Shown here piece by piece: positions 63,280 to 64,000 of a stretch of 64,000 bases of DNA (the stretch's first letter is position 1; each line of letters opens with the position of its first letter). Origin of the DNA: Roseomonas fluvialis (GTDB lineage: Bacteria; Pseudomonadota; Alphaproteobacteria; Acetobacterales; Acetobacteraceae); assembly GCF_022846615.1 (NCBI RefSeq), contig NZ_AP025637.1, positions 1,947,001-2,011,000 of the forward strand. Direction: 5' to 3'. Made by a program: the position numbers and the translations under genes. The notes under the pieces are model-generated. The model worked only from the letters and a program-made list of their open reading frames with translations. It was not told the origin of the DNA and made no database searches.

Positions 63280-64000
63280 CGCGCCGCGTCTGCGTCATCG
63301 ATACCGATCCCGGCACGGATGACGCGGTGGCGCTGTGGCTGGCGCTGGCCGCGCCGTCGCTCGATGTGCGGCTGGTGACGGTGGCGGGCGGCAATGTCGG
63401 GCTGGACCACACGCTGCGCAACGCGCGCGCGATCGTCGGGCTGGCGGGCCGCGACGTTCCGGTGGTGGCGGGCGCGGACGGCCCGCTGCTCGGTGCCTTC
63501 CGGTCCGAGACGCAGGTGCATGGCGCCGATGGTCTGGCCGGCGTCGCGCTGCCCGAAGGCCCGCCCCCCAAGCCGGGCATCGCTGCCGACGCCATCCGCG
63601 CGCTGCTGCGGGCGGAACCGCGCGTCACGCTGATCGGCATCGGCCCCGCGACCAACCTGGCGCTGGCGCTCGCCACCGAACCCGCGCTGGCGGGGCGCGT
63701 CGAGGAGATCGTGCTGATGACCGGCGCCTGGGCCGAGGGCAACATCACGCCGTCGGCCGAGTTCAACGCCTGGTCCGACCCGGAATCACTGGCCGTGCTG
63801 CTGGAATGCGGGCGGCCGGTCACGCTGGCGACCCTCGAGCTCACGGCGCAGGCGCTGGTCACGCCGGCACGCATCGCCGCATTGCGGGCGCGCGGCGGCG
63901 GGGCGTGCCTCGATGCCGCGGCGCACATCATGGCGGGCGTTCCGGCCTCGCGCCGCTTCGCCCATCGCGGCCATCCGCTGCACGACCCCTGCGCCGTGGC
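63276..64000 (+). CDS. Inosine-uridine preferring nucleoside hydrolase (partial, runs off the window)
   Basis: The first 241 residues of a nucleoside hydrolase. VIDTDPGTDDAVALWLAL is the calcium-binding signature and NAWSDPESLAVLLE lies in its usual place near residue 164. It splits ribonucleosides to base and ribose. The 3' end is beyond the window (family length about 310). Coupled to the amidohydrolase by ATGA. Confidence 0.88.
   Translation, partial: MTRRVCVIDTDPGTDDAVALWLALAAPSLDVRLVTVAGGNVGLDHTLRNARAIVGLAGRDVPVVAGADGPLLGAFRSETQVHGADGLAGVALPEGPPPKPGIAADAIRALLRAEPRVTLIGIGPATNLALALATEPALAGRVEEIVLMTGAWAEGNITPSAEFNAWSDPESLAVLLECGRPVTLATLELTAQALVTPARIAALRARGGGACLDAAAHIMAGVPASRRFAHRGHPLHDPCAV

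Overview
The window is very GC-rich, densely coded bacterial chromosome. It carries alphaproteobacterial markers: a Bpt-type leucyltransferase, the order rpmF-plsX-fabH-ihfA-merR, a ribD-ribE-ribBX-ribH-nusB-thiL operon, a cytochrome bc1 assembly chaperone, BamE, and several periplasmic binding proteins of the Bug and TRAP types. Together these suggest an Acetobacteraceae/Rhodospirillales organism of the Roseomonas kind. That placement is inferred from gene content and order, not from a search.

Layout. 0-10.6 kb: metabolic and transport genes (MetE-like methyltransferase, TRAP receptor, metallo-beta-lactamase-fold protein, extradiol dioxygenase, Bpt, penicillin-acylase-type hydrolase, a large TPR protein, a small lipoprotein). 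10.56-21.06 kb: an integrated element. 21.0-29.4 kb: aldehyde dehydrogenase, Bug receptor, CoA-transferase, alpha/beta hydrolase, SDR, hemB and metY. 29.5-40.1 kb: a cell-surface glycan or capsule region with glycosyltransferases, a sulfotransferase-like protein, a Kps-like protein, a GT61 enzyme and several methyltransferases, with rpiB inside it. 40.2-47.6 kb: glyA-nrdR, a membrane zinc protease, and the riboflavin operon continuing into nusB and thiL. 47.8-54.4 kb: an MFS transporter, bamE, bc1 chaperone, DUF177, rpmF-plsX-fabH, ihfA-merR and a tRNA-Pro. 54.5-64 kb: a SoeABC-like molybdoenzyme operon, a SOUL-family lipoprotein, a peptide-type ABC receptor, a phosphoribosyltransferase, an M20 amidohydrolase and a nucleoside hydrolase cut by the window end.

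The most notable object is the 10.5-kb element. It is bounded by a 33-bp near-perfect direct repeat (31 of 33 identical) lying in the last codons of the aldehyde dehydrogenase gene. Both copies encode the same C-terminal peptide and differ only at synonymous positions, so insertion rebuilds the dehydrogenase. It does separate that gene from a lipoprotein gene to which it was apparently joined by a TGATG stop/start overlap. The element has a tyrosine integrase, two AlpA/Xis-like helix-turn-helix proteins, a Toprim plus VapE-type primase-helicase, an overlapping set of small unknown genes, and an AT-rich cargo segment containing an AbiTii-domain protein (a family linked to phage defence). It has no recognisable capsid, tail, lysis or conjugation genes. 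This resembles a phage satellite (PICI/P4-like) or a minimal integrative element carrying an anti-phage gene.
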